The notes beneath the pieces are model-generated. The model did no database searches. It saw nothing but the letters and a program-made list of their open reading frames with translations, and was not told the DNA's origin. A stretch of DNA of 60,650 nt, from IMG/VR virus record IMGVR_UViG_3300006924_000018, positions 1 through 60,650 of that record; one strand, written 5' to 3'. The DNA comes from a virus. The position numbers and the translations under genes are program-made. The number at the start of each line of letters is the position of its first letter. Position 1 is the stretch's first letter. This document shows, piece by piece, positions 1-5,805 of the stretch.

Positions 1-101
1 AAAGATCCCGTCATAGTGGGCAATATCGAAAATAAAAAAATAGGCGTCGCGTGAGTCTTGCGAATAATAAACGATTGACTTGCAAGCCCTATTCTCCCCC
101 T

Positions 102-139
102 AGTCCCCTGTCGAGGCTCACACGGTCCTCACAGGGGCT
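102..139 (+). terminator. Strong GC-rich hairpin, terminator or structured leader
   Basis: CCCCTGT (105-111) pairs with ACAGGGG (131-137), then after one bulged C the GAGG (113-116) pairs with CCTC (127-130), closing a 10-base loop. Bases 102-103 can pair with 138-139 if T104 is bulged. The helix is about 11-13 pairs with single-base bulges only. It is followed by CTCACATATTTTGG, a poor U-tract, so an intrinsic terminator is possible but not clear. It could equally be a structured RNA element of the operon leader. Confidence 0.5.
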
Positions 140-166
140 CACATATTTTGGCCTATTTGTACCCCT

Positions 167-194
167 CCTGCCTTGCGTGAGAACGTCTGGCAGG
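167..194 (+). other. Hairpin with GNRA-type loop in operon leader
   Basis: CCTGCC (167-172) pairs with GGCAGG (189-194). After a 2x2 internal loop, GCGT (175-178) pairs with ACGT (183-186), one G-U pair included, closing a GAGA tetraloop (179-182), which fits the GNRA pattern. No U-tract follows, so it looks more like a structured RNA element than a terminator. It lies about 48 bases before the first start codon. Confidence 0.4.
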
Positions 195-209
195 TTATGT
201 ATATAGCAT

Positions 210-219
210 ACTATTTATT
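210..219 (+). promoter_or_regulatory. ACTATTTATT element, candidate late promoter
   Basis: ACTATTTATT starts 32 bases before the ATG at 242. The same element or a one- or two-base variant recurs before many other genes in the window (4021, 5291, 6510, 12411, 14913, 16786, 28952, 37911, 57503), always a few tens of bases upstream of a start. The spacing matches that of T4 late promoters (TATAAATA), although the core differs. The role is inferred from position and recurrence. Confidence 0.45.
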
Positions 220-241
220 GTATTGAACTATTGGATGCACA

Positions 242-607
242 ATGAGACTCCTGCTTGAGAACTGGAAGAAGTATCTGGATGAGAACATCTTCTATGTTAG
301 CATCGAAAAGCTTTTGCCCACTGAAGAGCTGGGTCACGGAAAAGATCACGATTGCCCAAGCAAGACCTGTGACGATATTATCCAACAAAAGATGGATTCT
401 ATGAAAGCTGGTGATATTAAGCCTATTGAAGTGTGCAACCAGAAGCCTGTTAACCCTTATAGGCTTCAGGGGCAGCCTTCAGCGCCCAAGACAGGTATGT
501 CAGAGCCATTTTACTACGTCTTGGACGGCCACCACAGACTAGAAGCCGCAAAGAGGCTTGGATTGGCCAAGATGCCTGTTTATTTGACACCAAAGGAAAC
601 AAAATGA
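242..607 (+). CDS. ParB-like nuclease-fold protein with N-terminal LLENW tag
   Basis: This 121-residue protein has a ParB/sulfiredoxin-type fold signature. A strand plus P-T motif lies near residues 18-27, a helix and 'KPIEV' strand near 50-64, and the diagnostic D-G-H-H-R at 95-99 is followed by 'LEAAKRLG'. In the ParB family this motif lies in the nucleotide-binding or nuclease pocket. Residues 1-14 are the LLENW-type tag ending in L-D-E, shared with four neighbours. The start at 242 is supported by the conserved tag. The stop overlaps the next start in ATGA. Family members can be CTPases, nucleases or small modification enzymes, and which applies here cannot be told. The tag suggests that it is packaged in the head and injected; that is inference. 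Confidence 0.75.
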   Translation: MRLLLENWKKYLDENIFYVSIEKLLPTEELGHGKDHDCPSKTCDDIIQQKMDSMKAGDIKPIEVCNQKPVNPYRLQGQPSAPKTGMSEPFYYVLDGHHRLEAAKRLGLAKMPVYLTPKETK

Positions 608-623
608 AACTCCTACTTGAAAA
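596..623 (+). repeat. Direct repeat copy 1 covering start and tag
   Basis: These 28 bases are identical to 1096-1123, exactly 500 bases downstream. The copy covers the end of one gene, the ribosome-binding region, the ATG and the first seven codons of the tag. Identity of the DNA, not only of the peptide, suggests recent duplication or recombination at this point. Confidence 0.9.
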
Positions 624-1107
624 CTGGAAGAAGTTTTTGAATGAAGAAAAAGAGTTCAAACAAGTTGATGACTATTACGAAATAGGAGTCTCCAAGTCTG
701 AATACCATCCAGCGTGGGATTATGAACCTAATGAGAGCCCTAGTCTTCTATCACAGGAGGCTTACGAAATGGCTTTTGATGCTGCTCAAGAACTTTCAAA
801 TAAACTTGGTTTAGGTCAAATAGCCTTATACTATGTTCAGGGAGAAAGTTTTGATAATCATCTTGCTCGTTACATCAATGGAACTTATAAGTCACCGGTA
901 ATAGTTTTGTCTGATAAGGTGGAGCAACAAGAAGAAGCCAAAATAACCCTGTTTCACGAACTGGGACACGCTTATGTAGAATCTATTGGTTTGGAGATTG
1001 ATGAAGAAGCAGAGGAGGATTTGGTGGAAGAGTTCGCACGACGCTACATACAAGATCCAGAATCAGGCTTGAACTACTTGAAGAACTTTGAAGGAGAAAC
1101 AAAATGA
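604..1107 (+). CDS. ImmA/IrrE-like zinc metallopeptidase with LLENW tag
   Basis: This 167-residue protein carries H-E-L-G-H at residues 118-122 in 'ITLFHELGHAYVE', followed by an acidic stretch and 'EEFARRY', where the third zinc ligand of this family (E-x-x-A-x-x-F-A) is expected. Small proteins of this layout belong to the ImmA/IrrE (M78) group, whose known members cleave repressors or regulators. Residues 1-14 form the tag ending in L-N-E. The gene overlaps its neighbours on both sides by ATGA and has the same leader DNA as the next gene. If the tag directs packaging, the protease would enter the host with the DNA and could cut a host regulator. The target is unknown. Confidence 0.78.
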   Translation: MKLLLENWKKFLNEEKEFKQVDDYYEIGVSKSEYHPAWDYEPNESPSLLSQEAYEMAFDAAQELSNKLGLGQIALYYVQGESFDNHLARYINGTYKSPVIVLSDKVEQQEEAKITLFHELGHAYVESIGLEIDEEAEEDLVEEFARRYIQDPESGLNYLKNFEGETK

Positions 1108-1123
1108 AACTCCTACTTGAAAA
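1096..1123 (+). repeat. Direct repeat copy 2 covering start and tag
   Basis: Identical over 28 bases to 596-623. It spans the end of the protease gene and the start and first seven codons of the kinase-like gene. Confidence 0.9.
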
Positions 1124-1805
1124 TTGGTTGAACTACCTAAACGAAGATGCAGGTGCTTCTATCCCTTGGCTTAAAGATCTAGAGGCCCTAGACGACCCGG
1201 CACTCACAGATGTAAGAAAAGCCTTCCCAGAGTGGGAGGTCTTGGGAGCCGGCTCTTATCGTGGCGTTATGGCCCCCAAGGGCGAGACTGATTATATTAT
1301 CAAGATTGTCCACGACAAGAGGGATGTTGAGCAAAACAAGGGCGAATATGAAGTTTCAAGAGACTTTCCTTCCCTATTCCCCAGAGTATATGCACATCAC
1401 CCTAACTTCAACTGGATTATTGCTGATCAGGTTGATGTAATTGACAGATTGAACACTAAATTCTTCCAAGCTTTCAAGGCTGCCTTCCCAAAGGTCACTG
1501 ATTATGCTATGGAAGTTGGTGTAGAAAACCCTATGTTTGTTTATTACGCTCTTCTCAGCGCTGCTGCTATCGGTTCAGATCCAGATTTGATCGCTGGTCT
1601 TGACACAATGCAGCAGATGATCGTTAAAAAGATTGGAATGGATAAGATCAGTAAGATTAGAGAGTTTGGCCTTAAGAATTCCGAGCCTTTCCAGAACTTT
1701 GCTAGTGCAATTGCAAAGTACGATATGAACATTTCGGATCTTACAGTAGGAAATATCGGAATTAATAGCGATGGTAAGTGGATTATCATCGACGCAGCCA
1801 TCTAG
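1104..1805 (+). CDS. Protein-kinase-like protein with LLENW tag, short C-lobe
   Basis: In this 233-residue protein the tag (1-14, ending L-N-E) is followed by a kinase-fold pattern. It has a glycine-rich loop G-A-G-S-Y-R-G at 48-54, a lysine in 'YIIKIVH' at 67, a glutamate at 81 in the alpha-C position, and a hinge-like 'WIIADQV'. The catalytic-loop-like 'S-D-L-T-V-G-N' has D212 and N217, and D230 sits in 'IIDAAI', the DFG position. The spacing D+5=N matches kinases and aminoglycoside-phosphotransferase-like enzymes. The protein ends three residues after the DFG-like aspartate, so the activation segment and the rest of the C-lobe are absent. The next gene does not supply them. An injected kinase is plausible, but activity is uncertain. 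Confidence 0.65.
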   Translation: MKLLLENWLNYLNEDAGASIPWLKDLEALDDPALTDVRKAFPEWEVLGAGSYRGVMAPKGETDYIIKIVHDKRDVEQNKGEYEVSRDFPSLFPRVYAHHPNFNWIIADQVDVIDRLNTKFFQAFKAAFPKVTDYAMEVGVENPMFVYYALLSAAAIGSDPDLIAGLDTMQQMIVKKIGMDKISKIREFGLKNSEPFQNFASAIAKYDMNISDLTVGNIGINSDGKWIIIDAAI

Positions 1806-1816
1806 GGAGCATCAAA

Positions 1817-3106
1817 ATGCCATTTCATAATGAATTCAGAGAGTGGGCTTCGCTGCAGGAGGCCCTTGAATTGCTCGAAGAGGGCGTCGAGAACCTTGGA
1901 ATCCCCGAAGAGTCTCTTAAATATGTCGAGGGCCTAGGCGCTTTGGACGACCTGCCGAAGAAAGAGAAGGCTTGGCTGCTCAGTTTGGCCACTAAACTGG
2001 CATTTATTTCCACTCCAGTGCTAAATGGCGAAGTAAAAATCCCTTTTTTCCTTGGCGTCGACGGTATGTTGAAGACGCTTGTTCGAGGGGACATCATTGA
2101 CGCCTCACAATCATACAATATTCGTAGTATGGTCGCCGACCAAATCCTAGAGCTTACATCTGGCTCTGGCGCAACAGCAGGAATTGTTGGCCTTAAGGCT
2201 ATCAAGCGGCTCGCAAAGTCCATCAAAGGAATTATGGGCAAGGTTGTGCCCCGCGAGGTGGGATTTGATGTGAAATCAGTGCCTTTTTATGGCCAAGCCC
2301 TCGAAAGATGGGATCAAAAAATTGAACAAATGATTGGAATGAACTTGCTAGCTGCTCTTTCTAGGCTAACTCTTACCAATCAGGTGCTCCAATCCGACCA
2401 CCGTGTTCTACCTATGCTAGCAAAAGCGTTGGCAGAGCCTATTTCGAGCGTAAAAACAACTGAAGATGTCGAAAAATTCGAAGAAATTGCAGCAGAAGCC
2501 TCTACAAAGGCGCTGAACCAGATCAAAAAGAAAGAAAGAGGCGAAACTGTCATTAAAAACCCTGATGGTTCATACTGGCAGGACCTCAAAACCACTTCTT
2601 GCCCTATTGAAGCTGCTCGTATGTCGCATTGCGGAAAAGAAGACGACCCAGAAGACGGAGTTTCACTTTATTCTCTCCGTATTAAGGGCGAAGATGACGA
2701 AAATTCAAAGTCTTTGGTCACGATTTCATTCAATAAGGGAACGAAGACGGTTTACCAAATCAAAGGATACAGAATTATTGACGGTGCGAAGATGGGTAAC
2801 CACGCTCCACCGGAAACTTTTGAATTTCAAGGCAAGGAATACAACCTTTGGGACAATATTGTTAACTTTTTTAAGAAAATGGGTGTCGAATACAACCTTG
2901 AAGCTGGTGCCTACTCACAGTATGGCAGCGCTTTTGAAGAGATGACCAATTACATCGATAGCTTGACCGGCGTCGTAACTGGTAAGAGACCAGAAACTGA
3001 CCTACAGTCTATGTTTGCTAACGACGAAGAGCGCTTTGGACCCGGAAACATCAATGAATCAACACAAGACTTGCTTCGATTGGCCGGGATAACAAGAAAA
3101 CATTAA
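1817..3106 (+). CDS. Phage protein with PcfJ-like Cys/His segment
   Basis: I start it at the ATG at 1817 because AGGGAG lies just upstream. A longer in-frame start at 1778 would run back into the preceding gene. That gives 429 residues. The N-terminus 'FREWASLQEA' is aromatic and ends in L-Q-E-A, so it may be a divergent packaging tag. Residues about 20-240 are mostly helical with no family I recognise. From about 250 the pattern W-x-x-L-x5-C-x3-A-x2-M-x-H-C-G (H271, C272, G273), then 'LYSLRIKGED', 'SLVTISF' and 'VYQIKGY', resembles the C-terminal domain of PcfJ-like proteins. Function is unknown. A sigma-70-like promoter follows it. Confidence 0.55.
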   Translation: MPFHNEFREWASLQEALELLEEGVENLGIPEESLKYVEGLGALDDLPKKEKAWLLSLATKLAFISTPVLNGEVKIPFFLGVDGMLKTLVRGDIIDASQSYNIRSMVADQILELTSGSGATAGIVGLKAIKRLAKSIKGIMGKVVPREVGFDVKSVPFYGQALERWDQKIEQMIGMNLLAALSRLTLTNQVLQSDHRVLPMLAKALAEPISSVKTTEDVEKFEEIAAEASTKALNQIKKKERGETVIKNPDGSYWQDLKTTSCPIEAARMSHCGKEDDPEDGVSLYSLRIKGEDDENSKSLVTISFNKGTKTVYQIKGYRIIDGAKMGNHAPPETFEFQGKEYNLWDNIVNFFKKMGVEYNLEAGAYSQYGSAFEEMTNYIDSLTGVVTGKRPETDLQSMFANDEERFGPGNINESTQDLLRLAGITRKH

Positions 3107-3113
3107 AAACTTC

Positions 3114-3142
3114 TTGTAAAGTTTCGTAAAACTAGTTATATT
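3114..3142 (+). promoter_or_regulatory. Sigma-70-like promoter plus ACTAGTTATA
   Basis: TTGTAA (3114-3119) is separated by 17 bases from TATATT (3137-3142). An ACTAGTTATA variant of the recurring junction element overlaps it at 3131-3140, 34 bases before the ATG at 3165. It lies in a 58-base gap between genes. Host polymerase use is inferred from the consensus match. Confidence 0.5.
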
Positions 3143-3164
3143 TGTATGAAATGGAGCTAATGTT

Positions 3165-3728
3165 ATGCGTAGACTTATGGAAAGCTGGGGTCGCTTCGTA
3201 AATGAAGCCGCAGACAGCGGTTTGACTTCTGTAGAGATCACAGAAATGGTAAAAAGTGGTATTCTTGAGCTCGTCAGCGGCCAACTTGACGGCCCTGCAC
3301 TCGAAGATGCCTTTCTTAAGTTCCGTGCGAACCTAATTGGTGAGCGAATCACTGCTGAAGAGTTCTCTGCGGCTTGCGACGACGCTATGAAGATGATTTC
3401 TATCTCAGCCGTCCCTAATAACCTTGACGGAAAGCTTGAGCGTATCGCAGATGTATGCCAACAGTTCTCTGAAGAGGGTCCAGTTGAAGAGATGAACTAC
3501 CGCCAAGAGCCTGAATTGCCTAATGTTGGCAATGATATGAATAAATTGTATTCTTTGGCCGCTGAACTGGCTGAAGTTGACCTCGCAACAGTTATGAAGG
3601 TCGACAATTCTATCCAAGAAGCCTTTGCAGAGCTTCAGGAGGCCGGTGAGCTTATGGATTACACCAGTCCCGAGGCACTTATGCACGCTGCGTCTATGAT
3701 GGGCGAGATTCAGGAAGAAGAGAAGTGA
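3165..3728 (+). CDS. Helical protein with LLENW-type tag
   Basis: The first 14 residues of this 187-residue protein, M-R-R-L-M-E-S-W-G-R-F-V-N-E followed by A-A, are the tag in its most T4-like form, with V-N-E then Ala as at a gp21 cleavage site. The rest is acidic and helical, with no family that I recognise ('LAAELAEVDLATVMKV', 'ALMHAASMMGEIQEEEK'). It has no cysteine-rich motif or enzyme signature beyond two scattered Cys. It could be a structural internal head protein or a scaffold-like component instead of an enzyme. It has its own promoter at 3114-3142 and overlaps the next gene by GTGA. Confidence 0.7.
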   Translation: MRRLMESWGRFVNEAADSGLTSVEITEMVKSGILELVSGQLDGPALEDAFLKFRANLIGERITAEEFSAACDDAMKMISISAVPNNLDGKLERIADVCQQFSEEGPVEEMNYRQEPELPNVGNDMNKLYSLAAELAEVDLATVMKVDNSIQEAFAELQEAGELMDYTSPEALMHAASMMGEIQEEEK

Positions 3729-4021
3729 AAAAGCTTCTTGAAAACTGGAACAGTTTTGTATCAGAAGCAAATGAGCAGGAAGAACTTGTAGAATACGTTG
3801 TTCCTGTTGGCTATTCGCTCGAAAGATGGCAAGCAAAGCGCAAGGAAGACAAGATTACCAACGCTGATTGGCATAAAGATCACCCTGAAGCCCGTTGGAA
3901 AGTCGTACACGGCCACAAGAAGGGCGAGATCGGCGATCCTGTCAACGATAAGGCAAAGAATATGTCTTACGAAGATGCAAACAAAATGCACTCTGCTATT
4001 GCAATTAGTCAGGGCGCATAA
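3725..4021 (+). CDS. Small protein with LLENW tag
   Basis: This 98-residue protein starts at GTG (3725), overlapping the TGA of the gene before it, with AGGAAGAAGAG upstream. The start is fixed by the tag M-K-K-L-L-E-N-W-N-S-F-V-S-E, followed by A. The remainder is basic and polar ('GYSLERWQAKRKEDKITNADWHKDHPEARWKVVHGHKKGEI') with several His and Trp residues, and ends in a helix 'YEDANKMHSAIAI'. I do not recognise a family. A basic small internal head protein that binds DNA is one possibility. Confidence 0.7.
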   Translation: MKKLLENWNSFVSEANEQEELVEYVVPVGYSLERWQAKRKEDKITNADWHKDHPEARWKVVHGHKKGEIGDPVNDKAKNMSYEDANKMHSAIAISQGA

Positions 4022-4030
4022 CTATTTATT
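4021..4030 (+). promoter_or_regulatory. ACTATTTATT element
   Basis: The element begins on the last base of the preceding TAA stop and lies 34 bases before the ATG at 4055. It is an exact copy of the element at 210-219. It is a candidate late promoter by recurrence and spacing. Confidence 0.45.
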
Positions 4031-4054
4031 TTGTAGCAAATTAGGGGTCCTCTT

Positions 4055-4888
4055 ATGAATGTCCGAAGCCTAGGCGACAAACTAGCGCGTGCTGTTGTGG
4101 CGGAACTATCCAAATCACGCCCTCTCAGCGGAGAAAAGACGCAGAAACTAAAGAAGTTTGTTCAAGAAGAGATGGTTCAGGCCATCCTCGGAAAGATTGA
4201 GAGCCTTCGAAGCCTAAAGGAAAATAAAATGAAGATCACAAAGACACAACTTAAGAATATTATTGCCGAAGAGATCAATCGTGCCCTCAATGAAGGCCGT
4301 GGCTTCGAGGAGCGCCGTGACAACGCTCTCTACTATGCTTATGCGTCTACACAAAGGGGCGTGTACCCAGAGAAGGTAGCTGACTTGTTCGATATGGCTC
4401 TCGACAAGGCCATCGAAGCCGGTGGTGTCTCTAGCGAGACCGAGGAGAGTCGTGATGTCTTTATTGACATTGAAGATGAGATTAAGAAGGCCGAGGGCGT
4501 TGGTAGAGAAAATATTGCAAAAGTTCTTATGGCCCTTAATACTCTTGACGGTATGTCTGTCGATCAGCTAAAAGCAATTCCTCGTAGTGACGAGGCTGCA
4601 AAGGCTGCCGAGAAGAGGGCACAGCCTGAAATCAAGCGCAAGCGCGCAGTACAGGCCAAGAGATCAATTAGGGACATTATGGGTAAGCTTGATGAAGGTA
4701 TGGATATTATGTCAATGATGTCGATGCCACTAGATCAAGTCGCTGGTATGCTAGATGTAGCCCCAGCTGTACTCGCAGGCGTTCTCGCTACTCTCGCAGG
4801 TAAGAGCGGTGGCCTTCCAAATATGGAAAACGCTGAAGAGAAAGAAACTGAAGACGTAATGGAGATCCCCCGCATCAAGCGAGGCTGA
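4055..4888 (+). CDS. Helical protein with internal second tag and in-frame start
   Basis: The full frame gives 277 residues from ATG 4055, which follows AGGGG. Residues 1-58 are basic and helical and include 'KKFVQEE'. At residue 59 a second ATG (4229) is preceded by AAAGGA at a good distance. From there the protein begins M-K-I-T-K-T-Q-L-K-N-I-I-A-E-E, the same N-terminal segment as the gene at 6544. So either two products are made from one frame, or the short form (219 residues) is the main one. The rest is charged and helical, with a Met-rich stretch 'MDIMSMMSMPLDQVAGML' and a basic C-terminus. Probably a head-internal or structural protein; function unknown. Confidence 0.6.
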   Translation: MNVRSLGDKLARAVVAELSKSRPLSGEKTQKLKKFVQEEMVQAILGKIESLRSLKENKMKITKTQLKNIIAEEINRALNEGRGFEERRDNALYYAYASTQRGVYPEKVADLFDMALDKAIEAGGVSSETEESRDVFIDIEDEIKKAEGVGRENIAKVLMALNTLDGMSVDQLKAIPRSDEAAKAAEKRAQPEIKRKRAVQAKRSIRDIMGKLDEGMDIMSMMSMPLDQVAGMLDVAPAVLAGVLATLAGKSGGLPNMENAEEKETEDVMEIPRIKRG

Positions 4889-4902
4889 TCGAGAAGGTTA
4901 AA

Positions 4903-5097
4903 ATGTCTAATTTGCTTATGAAAGTAATCGCTTGGCGATTGCTTTCTTTTTTGGTATCTATGATTATCAACTGTATTCTATTTGGCGACGTGGCTAGATC
5001 TCTCTGGATCACAGCTATCGTTATGGGTATCTTTACAGTTTTGCATTATATTTTTGAAGTAACTTGGAGTAAGTTCTTCTCAAATGTTGGGGATTAA
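4903..5097 (+). CDS. Small membrane protein, DUF2061-like
   Basis: This 64-residue protein has two predicted membrane segments (about 12-30 and 34-50). The pattern K-x-I-A-W-R-x-L at the start and 'HYIFEVTWSKF' at the end match the DUF2061 family, in which a K..WR motif precedes the first helix and Y..HE..W ends the second. DUF2061 proteins are usually bacterial inner-membrane proteins of unknown role. It lies next to another small membrane protein and overlaps its leader. A role in altering the host inner membrane is a guess. Confidence 0.65.
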   Translation: MSNLLMKVIAWRLLSFLVSMIINCILFGDVARSLWITAIVMGIFTVLHYIFEVTWSKFFSNVGD

Positions 5098-5098
5098 A

Positions 5099-5290
5099 AT
5101 GAACTACTTTCGTCATCTTGAAGATGTAAATGAATCATACGTAGAGCACTTCTATCACGCTATGTGCATCTCTTTGTTTCTGCTTAAGTTATCCTTTATT
5201 TGTGCGCTGCACGCACTTCATCCAGACGTGTTTGAGAAAGGAGTATCCAACAGGTTGGGGCAACTCGATAAGCTAATCTATCGAAAGTAG
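5099..5290 (+). CDS. Small membrane protein, DUF6356-like
   Basis: I use ATG 5099, two bases after the preceding stop and preceded by GGGGAT, instead of the in-frame ATG at 5084. The product has 63 residues. The order 'HLEDVNESYVEHFYHA', a hydrophobic segment 'MCISLFLLKLSFICALHALHP', then 'S-N-R-L-x-x-L' fits DUF6356, a family of short bacterial proteins with one membrane segment and unknown role. It is coupled to the DUF2061-like gene. The two may act together at the host inner membrane. Confidence 0.6.
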   Translation: MNYFRHLEDVNESYVEHFYHAMCISLFLLKLSFICALHALHPDVFEKGVSNRLGQLDKLIYRK

Positions 5291-5300
5291 ACTATTTATT
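5291..5300 (+). promoter_or_regulatory. ACTATTTATT element
   Basis: Directly follows the TAG stop of the gene before and lies 25 bases before the ATG at 5316. Identical to the elements at 210 and 4021. Confidence 0.45.
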
Positions 5301-5315
5301 ACGAGGTAAATAATT

Positions 5316-5744
5316 ATGTCTTCTGATTTCAAATATTCTATGGGCTTGAATCACGCTGGTGCTTATCAGGTTAGTGGTGTGCCTTTTGTTACCGGCAATC
5401 TAACAGCGCCGGCATCAGGTTCCGAGCCGTTTAAGATTGAATTCCCTTCTGTAACTCGCTGGTTTACAATTACTTCCGAAGCTAATCAACACATCCGATT
5501 TGGTTTTTCTGCTAATGGCGTCAAGAACGGCAGCCACAATTACTTCATTACACACGAAGATAATCACCCTATGCAGAACGGCCCTTACGAAATGAAGATC
5601 ACAGAGCTGTATATCTTGAGCGATAACGGCAACGCCCATACAGGCGTATATGTGATGGCAGGCTTGACAGGTCTTCCGGTAAGTCGTGTTAATAACATTT
5701 CGCCTTCTGGTTCAAACTGGTCCGGCTCACTCGGCGTTGGCTAA
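5316..5744 (+). CDS. Putative virion surface or decoration protein
   Basis: This 142-residue protein is rich in Gly, Ser, Asn and aromatic residues, with a beta pattern ('GAYQVSGVPFVTGN', 'RWFTITSEANQHIRFGFSANG', 'NGPYEMKITELYILSDN', 'TGVYVMAGLTGLP'). The conserved-looking start 'GLNHAGAYQVSG' and the length suggest a small beta-sandwich virion protein such as a head decoration or fiber-tip protein. It has no Cys and no signal peptide. It stands alone, with a late-type element before it and a sigma-70-like promoter after it. The structural role is inferred from composition only. Confidence 0.5.
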   Translation: MSSDFKYSMGLNHAGAYQVSGVPFVTGNLTAPASGSEPFKIEFPSVTRWFTITSEANQHIRFGFSANGVKNGSHNYFITHEDNHPMQNGPYEMKITELYILSDNGNAHTGVYVMAGLTGLPVSRVNNISPSGSNWSGSLGVG

Positions 5745-5757
5745 AGCATAAATTCAG

Positions 5758-5785
5758 TTGACAGTTGTTTAAAATATGTTATATT
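5758..5785 (+). promoter_or_regulatory. Sigma-70-like promoter for the phosphomannomutase gene
   Basis: TTGACA (5758-5763), a 16-base spacer and TATATT (5780-5785), preceded by ATG as in an extended -10, lie 21 bases before the ATG at 5806. This is the best -35/-10 pair in the window, with a perfect -35 box. Confidence 0.65.
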
Positions 5786-5805
5786 GTCTCTATTGAGAGG
5801 CAACT

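Larger units (their letters stand above)
1..241. other. Non-coding leader before the tagged-protein operon
   Basis: No reading frame of useful length starts here. The stretch holds two good hairpins (102-139 and 167-194) and an ACTATTTATT element at 210-219, all upstream of the gene at 242. The heptamer GCGTGAG occurs at 49-55 and again at 175-181. I see no tRNA. The region may hold the end of an upstream transcription unit plus the promoter and 5' leader of the downstream operon. The gene upstream of base 1 is not visible. Confidence 0.6.

Noticed and set aside
2565-2945. A 126-codon + strand frame inside the PcfJ-like gene
   Set aside because: It is fully inside a credible gene, is rich in Arg/Ser/Leu as shadow frames are, and has no ribosome site.
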